From Aplectana chamaeleonis (taxonomy: Eukaryota > Nematoda > Chromadorea > Rhabditida > Cosmocercidae): 64,000 nt of DNA. Where the stretch lies: NCBI GenBank assembly GCA_029168955.1, contig JAPDOI010000289.1:807001-871000 (forward strand), in the 5' to 3' direction. Under the pieces are notes generated by a model. That model was not told the origin of the DNA, did no database searches, and saw nothing but the letters and a program-made list of their open reading frames with translations. Below, piece after piece: positions 9,584 to 20,265 of this stretch (its first letter is position 1; the number at the start of each line of letters is the position of its first letter). The translations under genes and the position numbers were made by a program.

Positions 9584-12500
9584 GCTGTACAGGGATCTAC
9601 CTCCTCGTTGGTGTACGGTGGAAGCGTTCACAGACCCTGTAGGGTTGCCTGGCAAGCCTTGGTGTGAACGACGAACAGATCCGAACTGTCTCCCCCCTAG
9701 AATGTCAGCGTCAAGCCAGCGCTGAAGCGTTCATGGGGCTCATCCCACGCCCTTGCCCGGCTAAGGACGAGATCTAGGAGACGAATGCCTTTACGCATCG
9801 ACATCCAATCAGCTGCCCCAGTCCTCCGCACACCGCGCCCAGCCGTCTACGACGTCGGAAGGTATGGCAACCGGTGAGGGGCGATCAAATCTCGGAGTAC
9901 GCAGGACGTTTTATGGAAACGGACAAACTGGACCGGACAAACACAGGCATCACAGGCACCGGACTGTGTACGATTTTGCTCTCTCAACGCCCGAACTCCT
10001 TCAACTGAAGCGGATCAGGACGTCTTTCTGCGAACTGCGGATCGAATACTTTACGATGTTATAGCAGTACAGGAGACAAAGGCGAACAAAGATTCCGTGC
10101 AGAAATTGAAAGATGGAAGATTGTTGATTCTCGGAAAAAAAGTGGAGGGACGGAACGTTGGTGGTGTTGGCTTCTTACTCAACAGCACCATAGCACACAC
10201 TATGGATTCGCACTTCATCTACTCCCCGCGCCTGGCCGTTCTACGACTCAAGCCCAAAGGACACCCAGCAATCTCTATCATCAACGTTTATGCACCAACA
10301 TCAGCTGCTGCGGATGATGAGCTCGATGAGTTCTACGGACAACTCGAGGATGTAGTAGCTAAAGAAAGAGGCTTTTACAAGATTTGTCTGGGCGACTTCA
10401 ATGCTGTCCTCGGAAGAGCAGTAGATGGAGAAGGAAGAATCGGATCGTATGGAGGCAACATCAGAAACGATAACGGTTCTCGCCTGGCAGACTTTTTGTG
10501 TAGCGCACGTATGTTCCACGGTAATTCGTTTTACAAGAAGCCCGAAAGTCGAAGATGGACGTGGAAGTCACCGAACGGAACGACGACCAATGAGATTGAC
10601 CATATTCTCGTTAATCGGCTATGGGCCCTCCTAGACGTCGGCTTTGTTCCATCATTCGTGACAGGCTCTGACCACAGAATGCTTCGTGCAAAGCTTCGAC
10701 TTCACAACAACTTTACGAGGAAACATCTTAGTCAGAGATTTTGCAGCAAAGTCCGAACCGTGGATTCAGAAGTGATGCAGCGCAGTGTAGCCGATACACA
10801 ATGGAATGTTTCTGATGATCCTACAGATTACGAGGATCTGTGTCGCAAGATAAAGGACGCCGAAAAAATTCCTTGGTTGGAGCAGCGGAACCAATTGAGA
10901 GGTTGCGCAAGGAGACTAAACTGTTGCTGGAAAAACGCCGCCTGGTACATCTCGATCCGAATACCAGTCACTTGGAACGTGTTATGATCAGCAAAGTTTG
11001 CAGAGCTGAGGTATCGAGCGATTTGAAGCAATATCGAGCGCGGAAGTTGTTGGACACCGTGAACCAGAGGAAAAGCATAAGGTTTTGTCGGAGTGAGCTG
11101 TCAGATCGCAGAGAACAAGTGTGAGCCCTTCGGGATTCCTCGGGTTGCATCTGCACGTCCCGCGCTGGTATGGAAAAAATTGTGGTGGATTTCTACAGCA
11201 CTCTCTTCAACTCAACACTGTCCGTGCCGCGTAGCCCACTACCTGCAGTAGCAGATGACCCACCTCCAATCCTTGAGAGTGAAGTTGCTTTTGCTGTCAA
11301 AGGGATGAAGAAAAACACAGCTACTGGACCAGATGGCATTACCACTGAGTCCCTCAGAGCGGGTGGTTCACCTTTATGGAAAGTTCTGGCGGAACACTTC
11401 TCCAGATACCTCGCGCAAGGATTCGTTCCCGCGCAGTGGAAATCGTCAAGAAAGATACTCCTATTCAAAAAGGGTGATCGGGATGACATCAACAACTACA
11501 GGCCAATCGCTCTACTCTCAGTGCCGTACACGGTCTTTACGAAGATTCTGCTGAACAGGATAGAGAAGGCTCTGGATGACTTTCAGCCCAGAGAACAGGC
11601 AGGCTTCCGTAAGGGTTACTGCTGTCTTGATCACATTCAGGCGCTATCGCAAGTCATTGAACGGACAAGGGAGTACCATCTACCTCTAGCGCTCGTCTTC
11701 GTGGACTATACCAAGGCATTCGATTCGGTCGAAGTCCCGGCTGTTCTTAATGCTCTCATCCACGCTGGTGTTGACGCCCAGTACATCAGAATATTGGAAG
11801 AGTGCAACAACGGAAGCAACACCATTATTCAACTATTCGAGAGGAAACTGAAGGTGTCGATTGGAAAGGGTGTCAGACAGGGAGATACCATCTCGCCGAA
11901 GCTGTTCACGACCGCGTTACAGGACGTGATGCGCCACATCGACTGGGATAGCAAAGGTATTCTCATAGACGGGTGCAGACTATCCAACTTGCGCTTCGCT
12001 GACGACATTGTGCTGCTGGGTTCGTCTTCCGCAGAAGTCGAAGGAATGCTTAACGAACTGGACGCTGCAGGCAAAGCGATCGGCCTTACAATGAATCTGA
12101 GGAAAACCCAAGTGATGAGCAACCAGTGGTGCGACGACAGCCCCATTCGTCTCTCTGGCATTCCCCTACCCACTACGAACAGCTACGTCTATCTCGGGAG
12201 AGAGGTGAACATGCAAAACGACTTGTCTACGGAGATCGGACGGAGACGACGAGCTGCCTGGTCTGCACTTGGATCTATAGTGGAAGTGACAGACAAATTG
12301 CGGGATGTGAAGACACGAGCACGTTTGTTCGACACCACGGTGCTAACTGGGTTGTGCTATGGAACCGAGACATGGGCGGAAACGAAGGCGACCACACAGG
12401 CCATAAGGACAGCTCACAGGGCCTTGGAACGCAGACTACTGAAGACTAATCGTCGTGCCCAGCGAGCTGGTGGCCTACGCAGTGCTGATCTTCGGAAGCA

Positions 12501-12823
12501 GTCGCAGTTAGTGGATCCCCTCCTGTACATGTCCCAGTCAAAACACCGATGAGCAGGACACGTGCTGCACCGCATGGATGACCGATGGAACCTTCGTACA
12601 ACAATCTGGTTGCCCCGTGATTGCTGCCGGCCTCTAGGCCATCGTCCCACAAGATGGAACTCGGTATTTTCAGGCAGAGTCAAGACGTTCTGCACCGAGC
12701 GAGGGCTTCCTGAAAATCACCATCACTGGATGTCCCTTGCTCGGGATCCGTCGAGCTGGTTGAGATGTGGTCCACACGGCGGCGACGCGCAGTGAAGATG
12801 GATCATCAAGGTATCAAGGTAAG
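9584..12823 (+). mobile_element. Full-length RTE-type non-LTR retrotransposon, 3,240 bp
   Basis: The element is bracketed by a perfect 14-bp direct repeat GTATAATTCCTTAA at 9,570-9,583 and 12,824-12,837, which is the target-site duplication. A 5' untranslated part (9,584-9,877) precedes one long coding region. The 3' end is a short tandem-like tail (ATCAAGGTATCAAGGTAAG), as usual for RTE elements, with no poly(A). The intact duplication marks it as a relatively recent insertion. Confidence 0.9.
9878..12795 (+). pseudogene. RTE ORF: APE endonuclease plus reverse transcriptase, broken
   Basis: The frame opens after a TGA at 9,875. Residues typical of an APE-like endonuclease follow in order: NAR near the start, AVQETK, INVYAPTS, GDFNA, NEIDHI and GSDHR. 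A one-base frameshift in the A-run near 10,862 and an in-frame TGA at 11,122-11,124 separate this from the RT part. RT motifs are NYRPIALL, FVDYTKAFDS, GVRQGD and the catalytic FADDIVLL (about 11,995). A further TGA at 12,550-12,552 interrupts the C-terminal domain, which continues recognisably to 12,795. Three lesions make it non-autonomous, yet most domains are otherwise readable. Confidence 0.88.
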
Positions 12824-12837
12824 GTATAATTCCTTAA

Positions 12838-13136
12838 AAATTAACAAACAAACAACCAAAACGAAAGCAAATCAAAAACTAAAAAATAAATAAAATTGAG
12901 TCAGTTAAATGGATAAGCTAAATTCTTCCAATCAATTATAGAAACTATGGACTTTAAATAATAATTGAATCGTTCTTCAACGAAAAGCTATTAAATGAAA
13001 GTACGCACATCGGCTTAGATACAGATTCTAAACCTAATTGATCAGAACTAAATTTATTGAGGTTGATAAAGTTATTCATAAAAAATGATTGTTAAAAATT
13101 ATTCGCTGAAAAAAAACCGATTACAAGAACTTTTAA
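12838..13136. other. AT-rich flank, no feature
   Basis: A-rich sequence between the RTE target duplication and the next MITE; no gene or repeat recognised. Confidence 0.5.
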
Positions 13137-13621
13137 AGGTACAGTACACCCTCAGATATGAAATTTGTGATTTTCAGTTTATTGTGTTGTAGACCACTCC
13201 TGTATAACACTTGCCAAATGCGAAATCTCAACTCCTCCAAATAAGCGAGATATAAGTCACCACCGCAGGCCCGACCCCCTTGACTCACCACCACAGGCCC
13301 GACCCCCTTCCGGATTTTCGACCTCGATATAGGCTGGATGGATGGATGAATTTCAACCGAGCCTACTTTCTTCAGTCCATTGCCGGTCTTTGTCCTTATC
13401 CTGGCTCGCACTCGCGCAACGGCTTCGAATGAAAAGAAATACAAGTCTAAGACAACTCGTCCACCAATTTTTCACCCTCAAAATCTAGGCATCTTTGAAG
13501 AGCCACAACTCTGTACAAAGGGGGTCTTGGACGATTTCAGAGATACCGCTGTGATCAGCGTGTGACTCTTACCAAGATAAGCATGGAAACCGAAAATTAA
13601 TTTCTTGGGTGTTCTGTGCCT
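13137..13621. mobile_element. TTAA-flanked MITE, copy l (485 bp)
   Basis: Termini AGGTACAGTACACC and the inverted GGTGTTCTGTGCCT, each next to TTAA. Internally it resembles the 29,284-29,768 copy (inverted), for example GACAACTCGTCCAC near 13,450. Confidence 0.75.
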
Positions 13622-13625
13622 TTAA

Positions 13626-14832
13626 GCGACGCTTTCTGAAGTGATTTCTTAGCAAAAATTCTATTTTACGGTTGGTGAAAAAGGGAATTCACTCATTTTC
13701 ACTCATTATATGAGCGAAACACTATTCAAAAATTATTACGGCGACGCATGGTCCAAATTACAAAATAGAATCGATGTCAATGAGATTAAAGGCAGGGTTC
13801 GCGATAAATATCGTGGAGAAGCTAATAACATCACGGTGCAGGTCTCTGGATTCCATCTAGGGCCCCGAAGTAGAAATCGCGAAAAGCGCGCTCCGAAACC
13901 AGTTATTTGAACCGATTGGCTGGTGTCCTTCCACCTCTCTTGGTGTCCGTCGGCCTCCGGATGGGACTGATTGCACTGATTGATATCACGGAACTGATAG
14001 CGGCATTGTCTCTTGGATGGACGTTGCGCCGTTTGATGGAAAGTCGTCGGTCGATTACATATCAGCTGTTTTTTTTTCGTCGCCTGTATCAGCAATTTCC
14101 TGCTGGTTTTCTACCTAATTTCTTCTTTTTTTTGCTTATTTATTCTCAGACTATTATTTTCTATCCTTCGTTCTTACTTTTGTCCTATGTTTACGTGCTC
14201 GCGTTTTTTTTTTGTTCTAAATTCATGTTTCTCCTTTGCAGGGCTTCCTCTTTTCGTTCGTAGCCGTAATTCACGCATCTAACCACCTGCACACCGCTGC
14301 TAGCGGATTAATTGTGGAGCGATATTCCCTATCCGCATAACCTCTATTTAGCGGGTGAGTATGATCACGAAAAAATGTTCACATCATTTGTTTTTTTTTC
14401 TCGTTCACTGCTTTTCTTTTTTTTTGTTGCGGCAAGATTCATGTTTCTGATTTTTTTTACAATTTGTAATGCTTAGGTTTTTTTAAATACCGCTGAAAGA
14501 ATCAAAAATGTTCAAGTAGAAGTCATTGAAAATGTGGGGGGGGAGCGGAAACAGTTATTCCTGAGGTAACAGATTATGGCTGTTGAAATTCTCTCAAATC
14601 GTGTAAGGTGGCCCTAACAACCTTCCTCAACTTCATTTGTCAAAAATATAAGCCCCATGGAGTTGTTTACCATAGAAAATCTTCTTTAATTGATGAGCGA
14701 ATTTGAAATTAGCTTTTCCACGTGAAAGGACTCTACAAAACCGTCCTCATTGGGACTGATTAGGTAATGCTTGGGGGAGGGGTGGAGAATTCCTGCAAGC
14801 TGGAGCAGAATTCCCAATCAACCCCCCTATCA
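13626..14832. other. No gene recognised
   Basis: T-rich stretches (14,070-14,470) and short open frames on both strands without recognisable domains. A plus frame at 13,710-13,910 is unrecognised. Confidence 0.4.
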
Positions 14833-15345
14833 AAACGTTTGAGGCACATTGGAGAGGACGTCTATGGAATCGGTTTTGCTTACTTGCCCATTCTGAATTT
14901 AGCATTTTCCCCGGAAGTGGGCGCCTCAAAACCCCTGAAAATGCCCTCGAAGTGGCCATTTTGATCGAAATTTCCCGCAAAACGAGTGGACTATTTCCAT
15001 TGGACCCCATCATCTAAAGGTTTGGGGCACATTGGAGAGGATTTCCATGAAATCGGTTTGGCTTAACTGCCCATTCTGAATTTAGCATTTTCCCCGGAAG
15101 TGGGCGCCTCAAAACCCCTGAAAATGCCCTCGAAGTGGCCATTTTGATCGAAATTTCCCGCAAAACGAGTGGACTATTTCCATTGGACCCCACCATCTAA
15201 AGGTTTGGGGCACATTGGAGAGGATTTCCATGAAATCGGTTTGGCTTAACTGCCCATTCTGAATTTAGCATTTTCCCCGGAAGTGGGCGCCTCAAAACCC
15301 CTGAAAATGCCCTCGAAGTGGCCATTTCGATAGAAAAGTCCGCCA
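14833..15345. repeat. 183-bp tandem repeat, 2.8 copies
   Basis: Units start at 14,833, 15,016 and 15,199 with AAAGGTTTGGGGCACATTGG-like sequence. The second and third are almost identical and the third stops after about 147 bp. The period is divisible by three, so a 61-residue repeat stays open on the minus strand. Homogeneity of units two and three suggests recent amplification. Confidence 0.9.
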
Positions 15346-16744
15346 AAACAAGTGCGATGTAAAGCAATACTGAAAAATGAAACAAATCACACGAAAGAAG
15401 GATTGAGAAAATGGATGCAATCCAAACAGCCTCACAAACGTTACTCGATATGGTTTGCTCCAATAACTCGTTTGCAGTCCGCTGATATGTTTGGAGGATT
15501 CCCAGCGTTCATGCTTCTCAACGCCAGTGCGTGTCGCGCTCGCGTTGAAAAGTATAGCCCTTGTAGAAGCAATGGCAGTACGAGCCAGGAATGGCAAAAC
15601 TTACTCGGGTCCCCGAAACGCCTCGTGCCCCCTCGACGTGAACAATTAAATGCACGGGATTGTGATAGCAGCAAATTATCAACCCAAGGAAGTACGGTTA
15701 AGTGCTATTTTTTATGCTCAATTTCTTCCTCGAGCCACTGTGAGAACGTACAACGAGCTTGGCTGCTCAAAAACGTACCATTGTGAGCATAGAGGAAGTG
15801 GAAAGTGAGGCCGGCCCTTCCGTCAGTCATTTGGCACTTTCGCAATATTTGAGCAGAACGTCGTGTCGCTAAGTACAGGGCATGCCACTGTACGCTGACG
15901 CACCGTCGGACGAAAGTGGCATTATCGACTGGAAATTTCTCGTCACACAACGAGCGATTGCTTCCAACGCTGCGCCAATGGACGAATTGTAGAACTGTCC
16001 CTTGCGCCCTCCGCGTAACTATCCCGAGTCGATGCCGGCGCGAAATTCAAATGATTTTCAGAAGTTTTGTAAAACGTTTTTTCTTGAAAAGTTAACGTTT
16101 TTGAGCGGGCTTTTCGCTACCTTTAGTCACTATAGGGGGCTAACATCTCAAAAACGCTTAAAAACGAGACATGGTTTTCAGCGCGTGCGATGCCTTTATA
16201 GTCGCACTCAGCTGGTTTTACCTTCATCCTTACTATTTTGGTTTCTTTCTTTGGTTCTCACTTGCGGTCTCTTCTCATTTCTCTCTGCCAGCTTCTCTTT
16301 ATCTCTTTTTATTCTGAACTTTTTTAAACTTTCACCCGCATTACTCGTATTCACCTGCATCAACGATTGGTGTGAATTTAAACTTCTAGTAAACTCCTTT
16401 TTCTTTTCTTTTATCAAGCTACTCATTCAGCTCATAATTTCGCATGAATTGATTCCAAGATATCTAGCTAAATGCCTCATCCTATCCGAGAATTTGTTTC
16501 AGGAATGTTAAATACGTTGGGATTTGCTGTTTTAGTGAGTTTCTTCTTTCAGTTTCTTTATTGGAACTATTCCACTTTCGGACCCCAGCGATTGAAAAAA
16601 AAGTGCTCAATCCTTGAACGGAGAGGGCTCGTTCGGAGTGGTGAACGCGAATGTGAAAATCCATTTGCCGATTTTCGTATGATTGCGGTGGGTTACGGTT
16701 TGTAAGTATGCGGCAGTAGGTCAATAATCTAGTTTTTGGTGAGA
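15346..16744. other. Mixed repeats, no gene recognised
   Basis: Part of this (about 15,720-16,196) resembles the MITE at 52,136-53,626 (shared AAAAACGTACCATTG and GGCC..CCCTTC.GTCAG), and CGATGCCT at 16,189-16,196 looks like its right end. The remainder is T-rich with unconvincing open frames. Confidence 0.4.
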
Positions 16745-17215
16745 CTACCAAATAGAATTCTTTGAAATGCCTATAACGAATTCAATATTCATTTTGTCGA
16801 TCGGAACACGGATAATTATTCGGATATTTTTTCCTGAATTTTGAAAAAAAGCTCCGGAAATGTTGAGAAACGGTAAGTTCTTATTGCATTTATAGGGATT
16901 ATTGTGCGTCTTTTTGAGCTCCAATACATTCTTGTATATTAGTGAAATTTGACTATCCACAAATGTTTCATCTTTATTATGGATTATGAGCAAGTCATCC
17001 ATATATCGAAAAGGTTTGAAAAGTACGTTATTTTCAATTTTTGCGCTAATAGAGTACCTATACTCCAACATGGAAACTGCAATATCGGCTAACAATGGGC
17101 TGAAGTTACCTCCCTGAGGAACTCCTTTCGTCTGTTGAAGCACAAGTTCTCCGAAACGGCAGTAACTGTTGCGTAAAAGATAAGTATGCTTAGTGAAAAT
17201 ACGCATTCGCACCAC
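16745..17215 (-). pseudogene. Penelope-like RT fragment, duplication copy 2
   Basis: Carries the same RT core (GVPQGG and RYMDDLLII) as 6,179-6,511 with almost no change. Homology stops at 16,883; the remaining codons are unrelated, so the RT is cut in its middle by the duplication breakpoint. The fragment cannot be functional alone. Confidence 0.6.
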
Positions 17216-17417
17216 CGCCTTTTCCCTTGCCGTGCACAGCAGCTGGTGGTGCTAACCTCAAGATAGGGAAGCTACCTCAGAGGGTTGCTGGAACCCACTC
17301 TGGTTTCGAAGAGGGACCGCAAGTTTTGTTAAACAGTTTATGCTTGTGACCTAGCTTGGGCAGCGCAAGCAAAATCACTAAACCTTCTCTTGCATGTGAA
17401 ACACCTTACACAAATGC

Positions 17418-17423
17418 TTTATT
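17418..17423 (-). promoter_or_regulatory. Poly(A) signal AATAAA for the ShK exon, copy 2
   Basis: AATAAA on the minus strand 120 bp after the stop codon at 17,543, at the same relative position as in copy 1. Confidence 0.5.
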
Positions 17424-17542
17424 ATGTTTTTGAGAAGTAAACAAGCGACGAAGTCGTGGGCTTGTACAAGATACCTCCATTGCTACTTGTTGTACCCCTG
17501 AAAATAACAGAGTATGAGTTTAGACAGTGATTACATGATTTC

Positions 17543-17917
17543 TCAATTGAAGAGGAAAACAATCAGTAACTGGCTCACTGATTGTTCAACTGGCATTGGC
17601 TGATCAATGACGTATGGCTTGACCGTAGGCTCTTCAGTAGGATTTGCGTCATGGGAGCTGTTACTCGGCTTGGATCCGTCATAGGAATTGTCATCAGTTG
17701 CCATCGTTGATGGGCTACATAGCGTCTTTAGCTCGGACATTGAAGGACAGTTGCTGAAAAACAAAAATGTCAAAAGTTTTTCACATCGTAAAAAAAAAAC
17801 TTAGTAGCTCATCGCCAGCGTACCCGCACGATTTTCTACAGTTTTCAGCAAAGTAGTCAATGGAGCAGAGCCCGAGGCTCTGGTAATTCTGGCAACCGTC
17901 CACAAAGTCGTCGCAGG
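17543..17917 (-). CDS. Third ShK domain and C-terminal tail, copy 2, all cysteines present
   Basis: Exons 17,824-17,917 and 17,543-17,753 with a 70-bp intron (GTACGC...TTTTTCAG). The ShK domain has six cysteines: C-x6-C-x8-C-x8-C-x3-C-x2-C, the standard spacing. It enters in phase 1 and therefore joins in frame to the ShK2 exon ending at 26,220. A tail of about 68 residues rich in Ser, Pro, Glu and Asp ends at a TGA. With the cysteine intact, this is the copy more likely to encode the normal C-terminus of the tyrosinase/ShK gene. ShK modules are usually extracellular; their role in this enzyme family is not known to me. Confidence 0.75.
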
Positions 17918-19434
17918 CTGAAATTATTCGTGCGTTCTATATTACATGTGCTGGCAGATGTATCCTCTGTTTCGGAGCGATATTTATTTCCGTTCGTCAC
18001 TTGCGTCTGTGCGCGTATGCTGCGTCCCCTTCTCTACCACACTTTTTCGCTTTCTCTACCCTCGCGCCGCACAAGCGCGCGAAGGAACAGAGAAAGTTTG
18101 GATACGAAACAGAGGATAGATAGGAGAATCATTGTGAACTGCACATTCGTACCATCGAGATCATGGTCAGGTTTGCAGGAACACGAAGCTGGACAGACCA
18201 CATCCATAATATCACTTGAGGATTTGCATCTAAATAGGCCTTATTATCAGAAGTCTTTGTGTTGTTACATGGCGATTTTAAAAAACCCCACTCGGAATCC
18301 GATAAGAGAGTCTTCCAAGTCTAAAGTTTCGAATCATGGGTCAGTGCCACAATCCTATCATATGCCTTTTGTGCCCTATGAGACGAATTTGCCATCAATC
18401 AAAGTTCAAAAGGAATCTAAAGCCGACCTGAGTAACAGGTGGCGACGATAGGTCTGCGATAGGACAACTGGCATACTGTGGTAGTCCCAGAACTACAAGA
18501 AGTCCAAACAAAACCGCTCGTAGGATTTGATCAGAGAGCGCGCGGGAAAGCGCTTTCGCGTTTGCTGTGCCGTATGTACAGTACAATATGCAAAATGGTC
18601 CTTCTTAATGAGATATGTATACAGTACCGTTATTTATCATTTTGTAGTATTATTCCGAATAAGGACTAATCCCTCAAGACATGCCTATTACAATTCCAAA
18701 CCCGTAGCAGTTATACGCCATTCAAAGGTCTTCGGAACCGTTGTATACCCTTGTGAAAAATTAATCTCTATCTTTCTTTTTAGATTCAAGTTTGAAAGAA
18801 AATTATGCGATGTTGCACCTAATAAGTATCTCTCCTTGACGTTATCGAAAGAAAGCGAAATACTTGTACCAGTTGTACTTTGTCAAAGTCCATAAAGTAC
18901 ATATTTTAGATTGGTTTTTCGAGTGACTATTTTTAAAGGGGTGAGTTTGCAAAAATATGCCCCAATCTGTTCAATTTTCGGTCTTCAGAAAAATTTCGAT
19001 AGAGATTGTTTTCTCGCAAGGTTGTACTACGGTTCAGAAGATCTTCTAATGGCAAACAACTGCTACGGGTTTGGAATTGTAATAACCATGTTTTGAGGGA
19101 ATAGTCCTTATTTGAAGCAATACCACAAAATGATGCATAAATTCCATATTTAAAGGCAGTGTTCACGATGAAAAAAACTCTAGTTTTTTTCCACAGAAAC
19201 GTGAGCTTTGGCACCTACCAATGAAAACTGTTGAGAGAGAATCACCTAAAACCATCGGGAAGTGGGTGAAAATCGCGTGGGCCAGTCAACCCATTGGGCC
19301 ACCCCGCCTCCGAGACTAATCCTTTCTGGGGCGACATGCACGTACGCGGCGGGTTAGATTGGGGTTAGGCAGGGTTTGGAGCGTCGGCGCGTTTGATGAT
19401 AGCAGCGCGAGGGCTAAAAGGGGGTTAAGCTAGC

Positions 19435-20265
19435 TTTCTTCGCAATTATGCAGGAAATTACAACTTTGCCGCGACCTACAGTATGATTAGTGGGAATACG
19501 CAACCGCGCAATAGCCTTTTCCGATGTAGTGGACTGTACATGCTAACCATTTGTCAATTAGCGCGCTGTTCTACCAAGAAGAGACCACTGACGAGAGAAT
19601 CTCCTTTTCAGGAAATTCTTGAGAGTGGAATTATTCGAAGAAATCGTACGAAAAAGGAGCTAAAAAAGCAAAGAGTGCTGAAAATCGTACTCATGTGAAG
19701 TGCCTATTGAGGGGACTAGAATAATGCGTGTCTAATTGATTAAGTAGCATGGTTAAAATAAACAAAAAATGGTAAATGCTTGCATTATTGCACATGGATA
19801 AATTTCTATTCGAATATATGTATAATGTATCCTTTTGCGATTTGAATTAAGAATACGGCCCAGAATAGGGATTCTGCGAAATTTCTCACAACCCTGGACT
19901 CCAAGAAACACTACGCATCTGACCATTGCACGGAATTAATCAATCGGTGACTCCGAGTACGGCATGGTGGTGCCAGGGCTGGGCACGCGTCCCGGTTAAG
20001 CTTAGGGGGGTGCATATTGGACGTTGCAGAGAGGGCAAAGGGGAGTGCCTAAACCGGACACCAAAAAAAAACGAAGTGCGTGTTCTGTCGAATTTCAGGA
20101 GCAAAATAATACACGATTCTCTTCTGGTTTGTCATATCTTCTTTTCCGCTTTTTAAGACAAACACTTACAGAAATCAAATTATTGATAGGTATGCAGTTT
20201 GTGTTCGCAATAATTCATAGTTGCTATAATTCATAGCTTCTCATCAACAACTCTATGAATAAAAG
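19435..20265. other. No gene; hAT-like terminus at 19,976
   Basis: The CAGGGCTGGGCACGCGTCCC sequence near 19,976 resembles the tail of repeat R1 read in reverse (24,140 leftwards). No matching right terminus is seen. Confidence 0.4.

Larger units (their letters stand above)
16883..19434. repeat. Segmental duplication, copy 2 (2,552 bp)
   Basis: Direct repeat of 6,179-8,714. It contains the truncated RT, the third ShK domain exons and a truncated MITE left end (starting 19,154). Confidence 0.9.

Noticed and set aside
10840..11156. Separate small genes between endonuclease and RT
   Set aside because: They are pieces of one RTE frame separated by a frameshift and a stop.
14747..15463. Repeated 60-88-codon minus frames
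   Set aside because: By-products of the 183-bp tandem repeat.
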